From positions 37,258-101,257 of the forward strand of contig WRBD01000004.1 in NCBI GenBank assembly GCA_009779835.1: a DNA stretch of 64,000 nucleotides, written 5' to 3'. The notes under the pieces were generated by a model that was given only the letters and a program-made list of their open reading frames with translations, was not told the DNA's origin and made no database searches. A program made the position numbers and the translations under genes. Of the stretch, positions 54,844 through 63,814 are shown piece by piece. How positions within the stretch are numbered: position 1 is the first letter of the stretch; every line of letters begins with the position of its first letter. Origin of the DNA: Defluviitaleaceae bacterium. Lineage in GTDB: Bacteria > Bacillota > Clostridia > Lachnospirales > WQUN01.

Positions 54844-55479
54844 TTAGCTAAACTGAATATCATCGGCGGTGGTGGCGTTTAGCAGGTATTCAAGTTTTGT
54901 ATATTTTGCGCCTATAAAAAAACAGCTGTCTTTGTTACCCAGCGATATTCTATTGGGTAACTCAACGGGTTCGCCCTCAAAGAAGCAAACCTTGTATCCC
55001 TGTTCGGGGTCATGCTTAAATTCCTTTATTACAGCATAATGCGTGATGGCGGATACAGGCTGCCCGCGATAAATAGCGATATTTTTCAAATTGTTTTCCC
55101 GTGCATTGCTAATTTTACAAGGGTACCAGCATTTAGGCTCGACTTCACCTAGGAATGTCTCCTCAAAACCTCTGCCGTTAGAGGACAGGATTACCGTATC
55201 ATACTGCTCGCACCGAGACGCATCTATTAGTGCATCTACATCAATGCCATGCTCGTCCAGCAGGAAGGCACTGGCTTCCTCTATATATTTGTCAATAGCG
55301 CCTTCGATTAAGGTATTTCGGGCAAAACTCTTTGAATCGCTGATAGACGAGAATAGCCTTGTAATCATATCAATGCGCTCTAGTTTTAAGTCGTCCAGAT
55401 ACACGGCTACCTGTTTTTTTGTGGTCTTGTTGTTTTTAAGCAGGCCGTTGAAATAAGTAGTGTCGAATCTTTTTTGCAT
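54844..55479 (-). CDS. Ribbon-helix-helix protein with C-terminal PUA/EVE-like domain
   Basis: A 211-residue protein. Residues ~20-68 look like a ribbon-helix-helix DNA-binding fold (KKQVAVYLDDLKLERIDMI, then SFARNTLIEGAIDKYIEEA). Residues ~90-210 form a beta-rich domain with CWYPCKI, IYRGQPVSAITHYAVIKEF and a terminal ISLG...FFIGAKYTKLEYLL pattern, similar to PUA/EVE/ASCH-like nucleotide- or modified-base-binding domains. It may be an autorepressor or a sensor of modified bases. The ATG at 55479 has GGAG upstream and a strong promoter precedes it. It is a single gene. Confidence 0.75.
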   Translation of the reverse strand: MQKRFDTTYFNGLLKNNKTTKKQVAVYLDDLKLERIDMITRLFSSISDSKSFARNTLIEGAIDKYIEEASAFLLDEHGIDVDALIDASRCEQYDTVILSSNGRGFEETFLGEVEPKCWYPCKISNARENNLKNIAIYRGQPVSAITHYAVIKEFKHDPEQGYKVCFFEGEPVELPNRISLGNKDSCFFIGAKYTKLEYLLNATTADDIQFS

Positions 55480-55501
55480 ATACTCATCTCCTTTGATAGT
55501 A

Positions 55502-55530
55502 ATTATATTAGAAATAATGGCCAATATCAA
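55502..55530 (-). promoter_or_regulatory. Strong promoter of the RHH gene
   Basis: TTGATA, a 17-bp spacer and a perfect TATAAT on the minus strand, 23 bases before the ATG at 55479. Confidence 0.7.
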
Positions 55531-55692
55531 TACCTAATGAGATATTACATGTGATATTTATTATGCGAGCAATTCGAGACATAAATAGCATCGGACGTGT
55601 GTTTGTGTCAAATCAAACATCGCAAACATATATTACATATAAAATCGAAAAATTATCCGGCGTTTACCCGAGATAAGTGTGGAGAGATTGTG

Positions 55693-58221
55693 ATGAAAAG
55701 TCTTGGTTATAAATTAACGCTTGCCGTTATTTGCGGGCTGTTATTAAGCATTATAATAACGGTCGGCATTTCTGTTTTTATTTCAAGCAATGTAATTACT
55801 GACGGAGTTCTTAATAAAATTGAACTAAATACAGAGAGCGAAGCAAATAATCTTAACAGTTGGTTAAGCGCGCACCAAGCGAATATGTCTACCCTTGCAA
55901 ATGTACTTTCCGCGTTTGAGGAACTCGACAAAGATGTGATTCAGCCTATTTTAAGCAGCATAATGAATGATAACGAATCATATCTCGACGTTTTCATGGG
56001 ATTGCCGGATAATACAGCTTTTATGGGTAGTGGAGTTGCCGTTGAGGAATTATACGACTGGTGGAGGGCTACCGAACGCGGATGGTATCAGATAGCTTTA
56101 ACCGATATTACACAAACGCATATTACACCTCCGTATGTTGATTCGCTGACCGGAGAGCTGTGTTTAACAGTTTCCCGCGCGGTCATACATGACGGGAGGG
56201 TTATGGGCGTGGTTGGTGCCGATATTCTTTTGAATGATATGAGGAAAATGGTTGAAGCGATAACTTTTAACGGCACCGGATATACTATGCTTGTAGATGC
56301 GAACGGCGATGTTTTATTGCATCCGGGCGAATTTTCTCCTACCGCGAGCGGTGAATTTTTCAATATGAGAACAATGGCGAACGGTATTTATGCCAGCCTT
56401 TGGTCTCATATTAACAGGTCAACCGAAACATTATTGGCAACGGATTCCGCCGGCGTTGAAAAATATTATACATCAAGTTTGATTTATTCCACGGATTGGC
56501 ATCTTGTAGGCATTTTGAAAAAAAGCGTTACAACACAGCCGATAATCGGCCTTCTTACGCTTGTTATTCCTATAACTGTTGTGATTATTGCTTTTGTCGC
56601 CATTTTTATTTATTTGATTGTTTCTCATTTAGTAAGTAAACCTCTCAAACAATTGACATCCATTGCCGAAAACGTGGCAAACGGCAATTTAAACGTAAAT
56701 ATTGACACTAGCGCGACAGATGAAACGGGAGAATTGGCAAGAAGTTTCGTAGGTATGGCGGCTGTAATAAATTCTCTTGTTAGGGAAATTAACGATTTGG
56801 GGCGCGTTGTTCAGGTTGATGGTGATATAGATGCGAGGCTGGATACATCACATTTCAGCAATTCATATTTGGAAGTAGTAAAAAGTGTAAATAATATTAT
56901 CGACGGGCTTATAAATGAAGTCATCGGTTTAATGTTGTGTCTTTCAAAATTCGGTGACGGCGAATTTGACGCGGATATTCCAAAACATCCCGGTAAAAAA
57001 ATTGTTATGAATCAAACGCTTGACCGTTTGCGGAACAATCTTAAAACAATAGACAAAGACGTAAAATCATTGGTACTTGGCGCGATTGAAGGGGATTTGT
57101 CACACCGTGTTGACGCAAGCGGCTACAAAGGTGATTGGGCGGATATGATGAATGATTTAAATCTTTTAATGGAAGCTGTTATTACACCGATTAACGAGGC
57201 ATCCAAAGTGTTGTCGTATGTATCGGAAGGAAATTTCAACCATACGATGAGCGGAAATTACAAGGGCAGTTTCCTTACAATAAAAGAATCCATAAATTCC
57301 ACGGTGAAAAACATCGCTTCATATATAAATGAAATTTCAAAAATACTCGGTGCTTTAGCTGATGATGATTTAAATCAAGATATAAAACGTGAGTATGTAG
57401 GAAAATTCCAAGAAATTAAAATTACGCTGTTAAATATTATTGAAAAATTTAATAATGTGATTTCAAGTTTTTCAACCGCGTCCGACCAAGTTGCGTCTGG
57501 TGCAAAATTGATTTCCGAAAGTAGTATGGGTCTTGCGACCGGTGCAACCCAACAGGCTGCATCCGTGGAAGAGCTTAGCGCGACAATTGCGAATATAAAC
57601 GAAAATACCGTTCAAAATGCCGAAAGCGCAAAAGAAGCAAATGACTTATCAATAAGTTTAAAAAATTTTGCTGAAAAAGGTAACAAAGACATGGAGAATA
57701 TGCTTGATTCCATGAATGAAATAAAAGAATCATCGGATAAAATATCAAAAATAATCAAAGTGATTGAGGATATTGCATTCCAGACGAATTTGCTAGCGCT
57801 TAACGCCGCCGTCGAAGCCGCCCGTGCGGGCGAACACGGCAAAGGCTTCGCGGTAGTTGCCGAAGAAGTAAGAAGCCTTGCCGGCAGAACACAGGTGTCC
57901 GCAAAGGAAACAGCGGAATTGATTGAAGAAGCAATCAACAGGATAAACAGCGGCACGAAAATCGCCAATCAAACAGATGACGCACTTAAATCAATTGTAA
58001 ACGGAACGGCGGATGTAGCCGATATTATTTCAAATATATCAAAATCCTCAGATGAACAAGCTCTTTCTATCGGTCAGGTTATGATAGGCATTAATCAGAT
58101 TACAGACGTTGTGCAAAATAATTCGGCTGTTTCCGAAGAATCGGCATCAGCCGCACAGGAATTGGCAAGTCAATCGGATGTTCTCAGAGGAATGACAAGT
58201 GTATTTAATTTGAAAAAATGA
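55693..58221 (+). CDS. Methyl-accepting chemotaxis protein
   Basis: An 842-residue chemoreceptor: first membrane helix at residues ~8-32, an extracellular double-Cache domain ([32 protein letters not shown]), a second helix near 295-325, HAMP and related helical repeats, then the signalling domain with the hairpin tip [20 protein letters not shown] and [15 protein letters not shown] that binds CheA/CheW. There is an unusually long stretch between HAMP and the signalling domain with repeated HAMP-like units (about 56770-57440). GGAGAG precedes the ATG at 55693. The ligand is unknown; Cache domains often bind amino or organic acids. Confidence 0.95.
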   Translation: MKSLGYKLTLAVICGLLLSIIITVGISVFISSNVITDGVLNKIELNTESEANNLNSWLSAHQANMSTLANVLSAFEELDKDVIQPILSSIMNDNESYLDVFMGLPDNTAFMGSGVAVEELYDWWRATERGWYQIALTDITQTHITPPYVDSLTGELCLTVSRAVIHDGRVMGVVGADILLNDMRKMVEAITFNGTGYTMLVDANGDVLLHPGEFSPTASGEFFNMRTMANGIYASLWSHINRSTETLLATDSAGVEKYYTSSLIYSTDWHLVGILKKSVTTQPIIGLLTLVIPITVVIIAFVAIFIYLIVSHLVSKPLKQLTSIAENVANGNLNVNIDTSATDETGELARSFVGMAAVINSLVREINDLGRVVQVDGDIDARLDTSHFSNSYLEVVKSVNNIIDGLINEVIGLMLCLSKFGDGEFDADIPKHPGKKIVMNQTLDRLRNNLKTIDKDVKSLVLGAIEGDLSHRVDASGYKGDWADMMNDLNLLMEAVITPINEASKVLSYVSEGNFNHTMSGNYKGSFLTIKESINSTVKNIASYINEISKILGALADDDLNQDIKREYVGKFQEIKITLLNIIEKFNNVISSFSTASDQVASGAKLISESSMGLATGATQQAASVEELSATIANINENTVQNAESAKEANDLSISLKNFAEKGNKDMENMLDSMNEIKESSDKISKIIKVIEDIAFQTNLLALNAAVEAARAGEHGKGFAVVAEEVRSLAGRTQVSAKETAELIEEAINRINSGTKIANQTDDALKSIVNGTADVADIISNISKSSDEQALSIGQVMIGINQITDVVQNNSAVSEESASAAQELASQSDVLRGMTSVFNLKK

Positions 58222-58308
58222 GTATAGCCTTTTTTCTATCTGTTTGGTAAACTCAGTCATGCAATACGGAGTTAACAACATCACCAAGAGTGATAGAATG
58301 GGGTCGAA

Positions 58309-58578
58309 GTGGAAAAAAGAGGTTTTTTCAAGCGCAGCATCACAAGCAAATTTATTGTTTCGGTGCTGCTTATTATTGTGGTTATGATTACCGCTATGAT
58401 TTTACTTACGTCGATACTGTTGACACGTACATTCGATAGTAATATAAAATATGAAACCGAAGATTCGGCAACCTTTCTCTCCCACAATGTCAGAACATTT
58501 ATGAACGGTGCATTTCAAATTAGTTCCGAGGTAGCGGCTAATTCGGATATACGTTCAATGGAAGAAGAGCAGTCTTAA
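58309..58578 (+). pseudogene. Truncated chemoreceptor, N-terminal fragment
   Basis: Eighty-nine codons from a GTG encode a basic start, one membrane helix (KFIVSVLLIIVVMITAMILL) and the first part of a Cache-type sensor (NVRTFMNGAFQISSEVA), then a stop. The rest of the sensor, HAMP and signalling domains are missing and the sequence runs into a terminator. Confidence 0.7.
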
Positions 58579-58618
58579 AGATGGAATCTCAAAAATCGGG
58601 CGCAGGCCGCTTACATTC

Positions 58619-58660
58619 AATGCTTTGTGGTGTTTTCACAAGGCATTTTATTTTAGTTTT
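58619..58660 (+). terminator. Rho-independent terminator
   Basis: AATGCTTTGTG and CACAAGGCATT form an 11-bp stem with one wobble around a seven-base loop, followed by TTATTTTAGTTTT. It closes the chemoreceptor region and may also serve the convergent DUF2207 gene. Confidence 0.75.
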
Positions 58661-58661
58661 A

Positions 58662-60011
58662 TTAGTAAATACCTCGTGAGCAATTCACTATATGCTCCTT
58701 CTTGTACAGCTTTCCAATGTCATTTACAATTCTTGTGTTTTCTTCAAGTACAACGGCATACACAAGAAAATCATTCCACAAGACAATCTTTTCTTTTTCT
58801 GCTTCGCTTAGGACGCTGAACTCATTGATAAACCGTTTAAGTCCTGCGATTTTTTCTGCCAACTCGTCTCCCTGCGGGGTTCTGAGAAATTGTTCATTGC
58901 GCAGTGAATCATTCGCACGACCCAAAAATTTTGAAAATAAAAATACCGGAATTATCACTATCATGTTGGTGCAAAACATCATTCCGTTTAAATATATTGC
59001 GCCCGATGTTAAATCTTTGACATTTGTTTGACTGATTATTTCTTCGAAACTGAAAAATATTTCGCCTAACGACGACAGGTTATTTACGCAAAAAACAGCT
59101 CCCATCATAAAGAGCATCATCAAAAAAAGCGCAGGCAAACAACCCACGCAACCGGAAAATAAATCTGCGTGTGTGTCGCCGTGGTATACGTAATCTTTTA
59201 CGAAACCTTTTTCTTTTGCTTCGAGAAAACGGTTGCTCTTCCAATTTTTCACCCATGTCGGATTTATTCCGCCATTTTTAAGTATGTGAAGTAATTCGCT
59301 TTCGCCCTTATCCAAACTTAATTCTTGATTTGAAAAAACCATGCGGTTTCCCGCGAAGTCTATAACTTTTTTGTCGCACAAACGTAAGATGGTTGCGGTG
59401 ATATCCTTGCGGTCGTCGATTTTCAAATTCATCAGAATGCTCATGTCGGCGGGGGTTACGCCTTTCAGGAAATCACGATAATACACAATGCCCTGACTGC
59501 TTCTGAATGTCGATTTTTCGCGCAATGTTTTTACGCGCCCTTTTTGTATACCGGAATAAATAACTATACCTATGATGAAAATTCCAAGGAAGCATTGCGA
59601 AAATGCAATCGCCTCCAATAAAAGCAAACGGACAACTTCCGGTGAAGTTCTGCTCATTGTGCCTCCGACATTCGCGGTTGCGGAGAAAATAAAATAAAAA
59701 CCACAAACCGCTACGGCGAAAACGATTAATGCCACCATAATGGTTTTTATGATTTTTTGTTTGATGCGTATTTCTTCTTTTGTTTTTATTCGTTGTTTTT
59801 TTGTTTTGCGTAAATATTCAGCCTGCGCTTTGGCTGCTTCCTTTTTAGCCTTGTAAGCCTCTGGGTTTTCTCGTTTTTCAATTTTTTTGAATTTATTTCT
59901 GCCCATTAAAACGCAAATAAGAAAATAGCCTATAAGCACTAAACCCAAGGCAAATAAAATTCCAAATTCTCTTAGTCCGAGTGTTTCCGCTTGTGCCGTT
60001 AAAATCATCAT
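58662..60011 (-). CDS. DUF2207-type membrane protein
   Basis: A 449-residue membrane protein with about five hydrophobic segments (near residues 15-35, 88-110, 130-155, 290-315, 345-370) and a charged coiled stretch between the first two. The C-terminal RTPQGDELAEKIAGLKRFI and FLVYAVVLEENTRI match the cytoplasmic end of DUF2207 proteins. It lacks the large N-terminal extracellular domain of full-length members. The start overlaps lemA as TGATG. LemA/DUF2207 pairs are widespread and of unknown function. Confidence 0.82.
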   Translation of the reverse strand: MMILTAQAETLGLREFGILFALGLVLIGYFLICVLMGRNKFKKIEKRENPEAYKAKKEAAKAQAEYLRKTKKQRIKTKEEIRIKQKIIKTIMVALIVFAVAVCGFYFIFSATANVGGTMSRTSPEVVRLLLLEAIAFSQCFLGIFIIGIVIYSGIQKGRVKTLREKSTFRSSQGIVYYRDFLKGVTPADMSILMNLKIDDRKDITATILRLCDKKVIDFAGNRMVFSNQELSLDKGESELLHILKNGGINPTWVKNWKSNRFLEAKEKGFVKDYVYHGDTHADLFSGCVGCLPALFLMMLFMMGAVFCVNNLSSLGEIFFSFEEIISQTNVKDLTSGAIYLNGMMFCTNMIVIIPVFLFSKFLGRANDSLRNEQFLRTPQGDELAEKIAGLKRFINEFSVLSEAEKEKIVLWNDFLVYAVVLEENTRIVNDIGKLYKKEHIVNCSRGIY

Positions 60012-60571
60012 CAGAATTTCACCTGCACGGCTGCTCTTTCGCTTGCGTCTGCTTCGAAAAATGCTTCCGCTTTGAAACCAAACATCGCCGCGAAAATATT
60101 TCCGGGGAACAGCGTGATTTTATCTTTGTAAATAAGTACAGTATCGTTGTAAAACTGACGCGCGTACGCGATTTTACTTTCGGTTTCGCCCAACGAATTT
60201 TGTAATTGCATAAAATTTGTGTTCGCTTTTAATGTTGGGTATGCTTCGCTTAACGCAAAAATCCTCCCCAATGCGCTTGTAAGTTCCGCGTTTGCTTGCA
60301 TAGCTTCTTTCGGATTACCCGCGCCCACCATTTTACTTCTTGCGGCGGCGACACGGTCGATAACATCGTTTTCGTGTTTTACATATCCTTTCACGCTCTC
60401 GATAAGATTCGGAATTAAATCCGCGCGTCTTTTTAACTGGACATCTATTTGCGCCCATTGCGTTTTTACGCGATTCCTTGCCCGCACAAAACCGTTGTAA
60501 GTTTTAATCAGGAATCCGATTAAAAATGCAATTACAATAACTATCCCGATAAAAATAAATGTAGTTTCCAT
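60011..60571 (-). CDS. lemA: LemA family protein
   Basis: A 186-residue protein with one N-terminal membrane helix (residues 4-24) and the helical LemA domain: YNGFVRARNRVKTQWAQIDVQLKRRADLIPNLIESVKGY and KIAYARQFYNDTV. The active end lies in the cytoplasm or outside depending on topology; function unknown. Middle gene of a three-gene operon. Confidence 0.95.
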   Translation of the reverse strand: METTFIFIGIVIVIAFLIGFLIKTYNGFVRARNRVKTQWAQIDVQLKRRADLIPNLIESVKGYVKHENDVIDRVAAARSKMVGAGNPKEAMQANAELTSALGRIFALSEAYPTLKANTNFMQLQNSLGETESKIAYARQFYNDTVLIYKDKITLFPGNIFAAMFGFKAEAFFEADASERAAVQVKF

Positions 60572-60586
60572 AAAAATCCCCCTAAT

Positions 60587-61129
60587 TTATAAATTTTGTA
60601 AATTTAGTACAGAAACAGTATCAGTTAAATTAAAAAATATTGCAACCGCGTTTTGTCCTCCGCGAACTGTTTTGTATTCGTCTCTGCTAACGCGAAACGC
60701 CCTGTTGCCCGACATCACGCAGAAGCAATTTCTATTGGAAGTGGTGTCACGCTGCTTACCGGTAACGGGCAGTTCGTATGCAGTGAACTGTCTTAGCTTT
60801 AACATATTAACAACTCTGTTATTTTTTCTGATGTATATTTCTCTGAAATATCCTAAAACGCATAAAAGCGCAAGTCCTGCGCCGACAATAGGAAACGAAA
60901 TATCTGTGCTCACTTTTATCTCCAATATAATGCAAATGACAAATATTACAACTCCAAACACCAAATAAATATAATCCTCGTCTTTGGGCTTTTTCAAATA
61001 TTCAATCATCGCCAAAACATCGCCGTCACTTAGGGTTAACGGCTTGCAATTTTCCGGAAGCCATTCTCTGTGGGGTTTCCCTGCTAATCCTCTAATGACG
61101 TTTTTTATTTTTTCTCCGAATAAAGGCAT
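60587..61129 (-). CDS. Small membrane protein of unknown function, lemA operon
   Basis: A 180-residue protein with two adjacent membrane helices (about residues 54-72 and 78-94) and soluble ends. GAGGAG precedes the ATG. It is 15 bases upstream of lemA and so probably works with LemA and the DUF2207 protein. No family recognised. Confidence 0.78.
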   Translation of the reverse strand: MPLFGEKIKNVIRGLAGKPHREWLPENCKPLTLSDGDVLAMIEYLKKPKDEDYIYLVFGVVIFVICIILEIKVSTDISFPIVGAGLALLCVLGYFREIYIRKNNRVVNMLKLRQFTAYELPVTGKQRDTTSNRNCFCVMSGNRAFRVSRDEYKTVRGGQNAVAIFFNLTDTVSVLNLQNL

Positions 61130-61176
61130 ATATTTTCTCCTCGTATAAATGTGTTCATGAAATTACATCGCATTTC

Positions 61177-61204
61177 GCGCCGAGCGTGAGTTCCCGCTCG
61201 GCGC
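61177..61204. repeat. Perfect GC-rich 10-bp inverted repeat
   Basis: GCGCCGAGCG and its complement surround an eight-base loop between the lemA operon and the surface protein gene. No T-run follows on either strand, so it is not a standard terminator. Confidence 0.6.
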
Positions 61205-61229
61205 AGCGATTATAGGAAGGAGAGAATCG

Positions 61230-62003
61230 TTATTGAATGCGCGGTGTGCCGATTATAACATAGGCGGCACCTCTGTCGCTGTCTGCTTCGATGAACAGAG
61301 ATTGTACGCCTGTTAAATTAACGGAAAACGGAACAGCGTCAACGTTTCGCTCAAGTGAAATTTCTGTTAATAAAACTCCGTCGCCAAAGAATTTTAAACT
61401 TCCCATTGTATCGAAGCTAGCCGCTATGCCTGTGGCGGTAAAACCTGCGTAGCCTGTAAGCAAAGTATACTGCCCGTTTAATGTGTAGGTTAGGTTAAAG
61501 TCATTGCGACTACCGACTCCCCTTAGCGAATTAGGGAAATGTCTATTGTTAATTGTATAGTTTTCGCCTTGATGCTGCTGTGGGTTTCTCAATCCGAGAT
61601 GGCTTGTGGGTTCGGGGAATACATCAACCAGCAGACGCGACTGTTGTACAACCGGCGGCGGTGTGGGTATCGGCTGTTGCGGGGGCGGGGGCGGAATTAC
61701 AATACCGCTAGGCGTGTTCAAATGTACAATCGCGTTTGTCGCGTCCCAGTTAACGTCTCTGCCGAAGGCTTCACCTACAGCTCTAACAGGTAAGTACGTT
61801 GTTCCTTCAAAAACAAAAGGCTCGACTCTGTTGCCCGCGCCATCGCGTGGGATTACTTCGTTTCCGTCCATAAAAATTCTGATATTGCGGAAGGTAACGT
61901 CAATGCTTCGTGTTGTCGCGCTCGCTAATACTCCGATTGTCGGGAGCAACAACGCAATCGTCAAAACTCCCAAAATAAATCCTTTTGCTGTTTGTTTGTT
62001 CAT
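61230..62003 (-). CDS. Exported protein with copper amine oxidase N-type and NPCBM-like domains
   Basis: A 257-residue secreted protein: signal peptide at residues 1-28, one Cu_amine_oxidN1 domain (TTYLPVRAVGEAFGRDVNWD), a Pro-rich linker (IPPPPPQQPIPTPPP), and a C-terminal domain like NPCBM/NEW2 carbohydrate-binding modules (LRGVGSRNDFNLTYTLNG...YAGFTATG). It probably sits in the cell wall and binds glycan. The ATG at 62003 has GGAGA seven bases upstream. It diverges from the LytTR regulator, whose likely binding sites lie next to this promoter. Confidence 0.88.
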   Translation of the reverse strand: MNKQTAKGFILGVLTIALLLPTIGVLASATTRSIDVTFRNIRIFMDGNEVIPRDGAGNRVEPFVFEGTTYLPVRAVGEAFGRDVNWDATNAIVHLNTPSGIVIPPPPPQQPIPTPPPVVQQSRLLVDVFPEPTSHLGLRNPQQHQGENYTINNRHFPNSLRGVGSRNDFNLTYTLNGQYTLLTGYAGFTATGIAASFDTMGSLKFFGDGVLLTEISLERNVDAVPFSVNLTGVQSLFIEADSDRGAAYVIIGTPRIQ

Positions 62004-62065
62004 GTTCACATCTCCTTTTTATTTTTGAAAAGTCTACCATACAAAAACGTGCTTGTAATAAAAAC

Positions 62066-62128
62066 GCGCCAAACGTCGGAAGTATGCGCCAAACGTAACG
62101 ATGACGTTCGGCGCATACGTTTAGCGCG
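62066..62128. promoter_or_regulatory. Four LytTR-like binding sites in a divergent promoter
   Basis: The motif ACGTTyrGCGC occurs four times: reversed at 62066-62076 and 62086-62096, forward at 62104-62114 and 62118-62128. Extended, the copies fit the published LytTR consensus [TA][AC][CA]GTTN[AG][TG] fully (TACGTTTGG, TACGTTTAG) or with one mismatch (GACGTTTGG, GACGTTCGG). Each pair is a direct repeat pointing to its own gene and lies just upstream of a possible promoter: a weak one for the minus-strand gene (-35 near 62053-62058), and TGCTATTAT (62153-62161, extended -10) for the plus-strand gene. Confidence 0.65.
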
Positions 62129-62182
62129 AAATATACAAATTTTTTCGTAATGTGCTATTATTGTGCATGAGGTGAATGAAAA

Positions 62183-63592
62183 ATGTTTTTTGTTTTTATT
62201 TATGAAGAAAACGAACATCGAAAACATTTACTTACCGAGTGTGTTCGTGAATATATAATCGTGACAGAATCGGATATGGAAATCGCCATCTCGACGGGCA
62301 ATTCTTCCGAAATAATTGCCGCGATTCAACTACATAGAGCGAGAGGACTTTACTTTTTGTCGTCGTCGGAGCAAGGTGCAAAGGCGGCGGCAATCATCAG
62401 CCAGTACGACACAAACGGCGCGATAATAGGCATCGGACACGGTGCTTGGCATAGCGAAAAAAAATCGGGCACAATCGAAACGGAATCGGACGAAAGATTA
62501 TTCCGTAAAAATGTTTATGCTTTTTTGAAAAAAAATTATGAAAATTATATTTCCGACGAAAATTTGTACCGTTTCAAAACACGCGGAAATGGACACAGTT
62601 CCTGTGCATACGATGAAATTCTTTTTTTTGAAACAGACCCCACAAACTCCAGATGGATTATATTGCACACTAAAATAAAAAAATATACTTTGGTCGGAAC
62701 TCTTAATAATATTTCGCAAGAATTGGGCGATTCATTTTTTCGTTGTCATAAATCTTTTGTGATTAACCTTGATAATATTCCCGAAGAAGAATTATCCGGT
62801 ATCGAAAGGAACAAAGGAATCATCGTAATGCAGGAAGGCGCGGAGTGTCATGTTTCGGTGCGCAAAAGCCGGGAACTTTTAAAAAAATTGTCTGTATCCA
62901 GCGTACAGCAACGTCCTGTAAGTGAGCTCTTTCCCATATTGCCTTTTTTAGACACCGAAAAAAAATCGTTTTTTATTCCGATTATCGGAGTGTTTTTTTT
63001 AATATGTATTGTGCTGGCATTTACAACAGGATTTCTATTGAATAGAAATGAAAACAGAAACGAAAATACACCCGAAATAACACCAGAAATATCAGAACCC
63101 GAAAATACATCCGCGATAAACATACCTATGTCGGCGGCAAGCATTCGCATACCTGCAAATGAAGCGATGTATCTTTCGCTTGAAACCACACAAAGCAGTG
63201 TAATCATCGAACCCCATCAGGGAGATTATATCCGCATACAAAGCACAAGCGAAAATCTTCCGCCATACACACTCGCAAATAATAATTTGCAAATAACTGA
63301 CACTGACGCGAGTGTAATTATAATTTCAATTCCCCAAAACACAGAGCCTATTTTCAATACAATTCATGTACGTATGGAAAACGGAAACATACAAATTCGC
63401 GGAGCTTCCGCATTGGCAACACAGGAACTGGAAATGTCGGTTATGTTCGGTAGTATAATTATTTCAAATATTTCCGCAACAAAACGCTTGGATTTACAAA
63501 CCCATCACGGAAATATTTATCTTGAAAATGTTAATGCCCCGCCGGATAATTTTATTTATAACGCGAACCGTGGCTACATTATTACCCGGTAA
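62183..63592 (+). CDS. Membrane-anchored LytTR regulator with pseudo-receiver and external DUF4097 domain
   Basis: A 469-residue protein. Residues 1-115 resemble an AgrA-type receiver (IYEENEHRKHLL; GLYFLSSS), but the phosphorylated Asp of the YFLD strand is Ser (about residue 60), so it cannot be phosphorylated there. Residues ~128-238 are a LytTR DNA-binding domain (RFKTRGNGHSSCAYDEILFFE, FFRCHKSFVINLDNI). One membrane helix (262-286) follows, then an acidic linker and a C-terminal beta-rich domain (about 330-469) of the DUF4097 type, with ENGNIQIRGAS and HHGNIYLENVNA repeats. The domain order predicts that an outside signal acts directly on a DNA-binding domain at the inner membrane face. 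AGGTG precedes the ATG. Confidence 0.88.
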   Translation: MFFVFIYEENEHRKHLLTECVREYIIVTESDMEIAISTGNSSEIIAAIQLHRARGLYFLSSSEQGAKAAAIISQYDTNGAIIGIGHGAWHSEKKSGTIETESDERLFRKNVYAFLKKNYENYISDENLYRFKTRGNGHSSCAYDEILFFETDPTNSRWIILHTKIKKYTLVGTLNNISQELGDSFFRCHKSFVINLDNIPEEELSGIERNKGIIVMQEGAECHVSVRKSRELLKKLSVSSVQQRPVSELFPILPFLDTEKKSFFIPIIGVFFLICIVLAFTTGFLLNRNENRNENTPEITPEISEPENTSAINIPMSAASIRIPANEAMYLSLETTQSSVIIEPHQGDYIRIQSTSENLPPYTLANNNLQITDTDASVIIISIPQNTEPIFNTIHVRMENGNIQIRGASALATQELEMSVMFGSIIISNISATKRLDLQTHHGNIYLENVNAPPDNFIYNANRGYIITR

Positions 63593-63640
63593 AAATTGAG
63601 ACATGGTATGCGAGTTTTTATTGCACGGAAGTTTCGGCAA

Positions 63641-63814
63641 TTACTTTAATTTACGCTCTTCTGTTTCCCATCCTTTTAAGAAATATGCAGGCATTTGGAT
63701 TTTTTCAATAAAATCAATAAATCGCTTCTGACACAAATAAGCGTGAAAATCCGCCGTTTCTTGTCCTTGCGTAAAATTGAATGTCATTCCGAAAGCTTCA
63801 ATGCCCTTTTTCAT
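63641..63814 (-). CDS. Small protein of unknown function beside a transposase fragment
   Basis: A 57-residue open frame (KKGIEAFGMTFNFTQGQE...) beginning at an ATG that overlaps the transposase stop as ATGA, with GGTG upstream. No family recognised and no DDE residues pattern, so it is not a normal second transposase frame. It may be the remains of a host gene. Confidence 0.4.
   Translation of the reverse strand: MKKGIEAFGMTFNFTQGQETADFHAYLCQKRFIDFIEKIQMPAYFLKGWETEERKLK

Noticed and set aside
55597..55692. Upstream extension of the chemoreceptor to an earlier start
   Set aside because: The extra 32 residues precede a good RBS and do not look like a receptor N-terminus.
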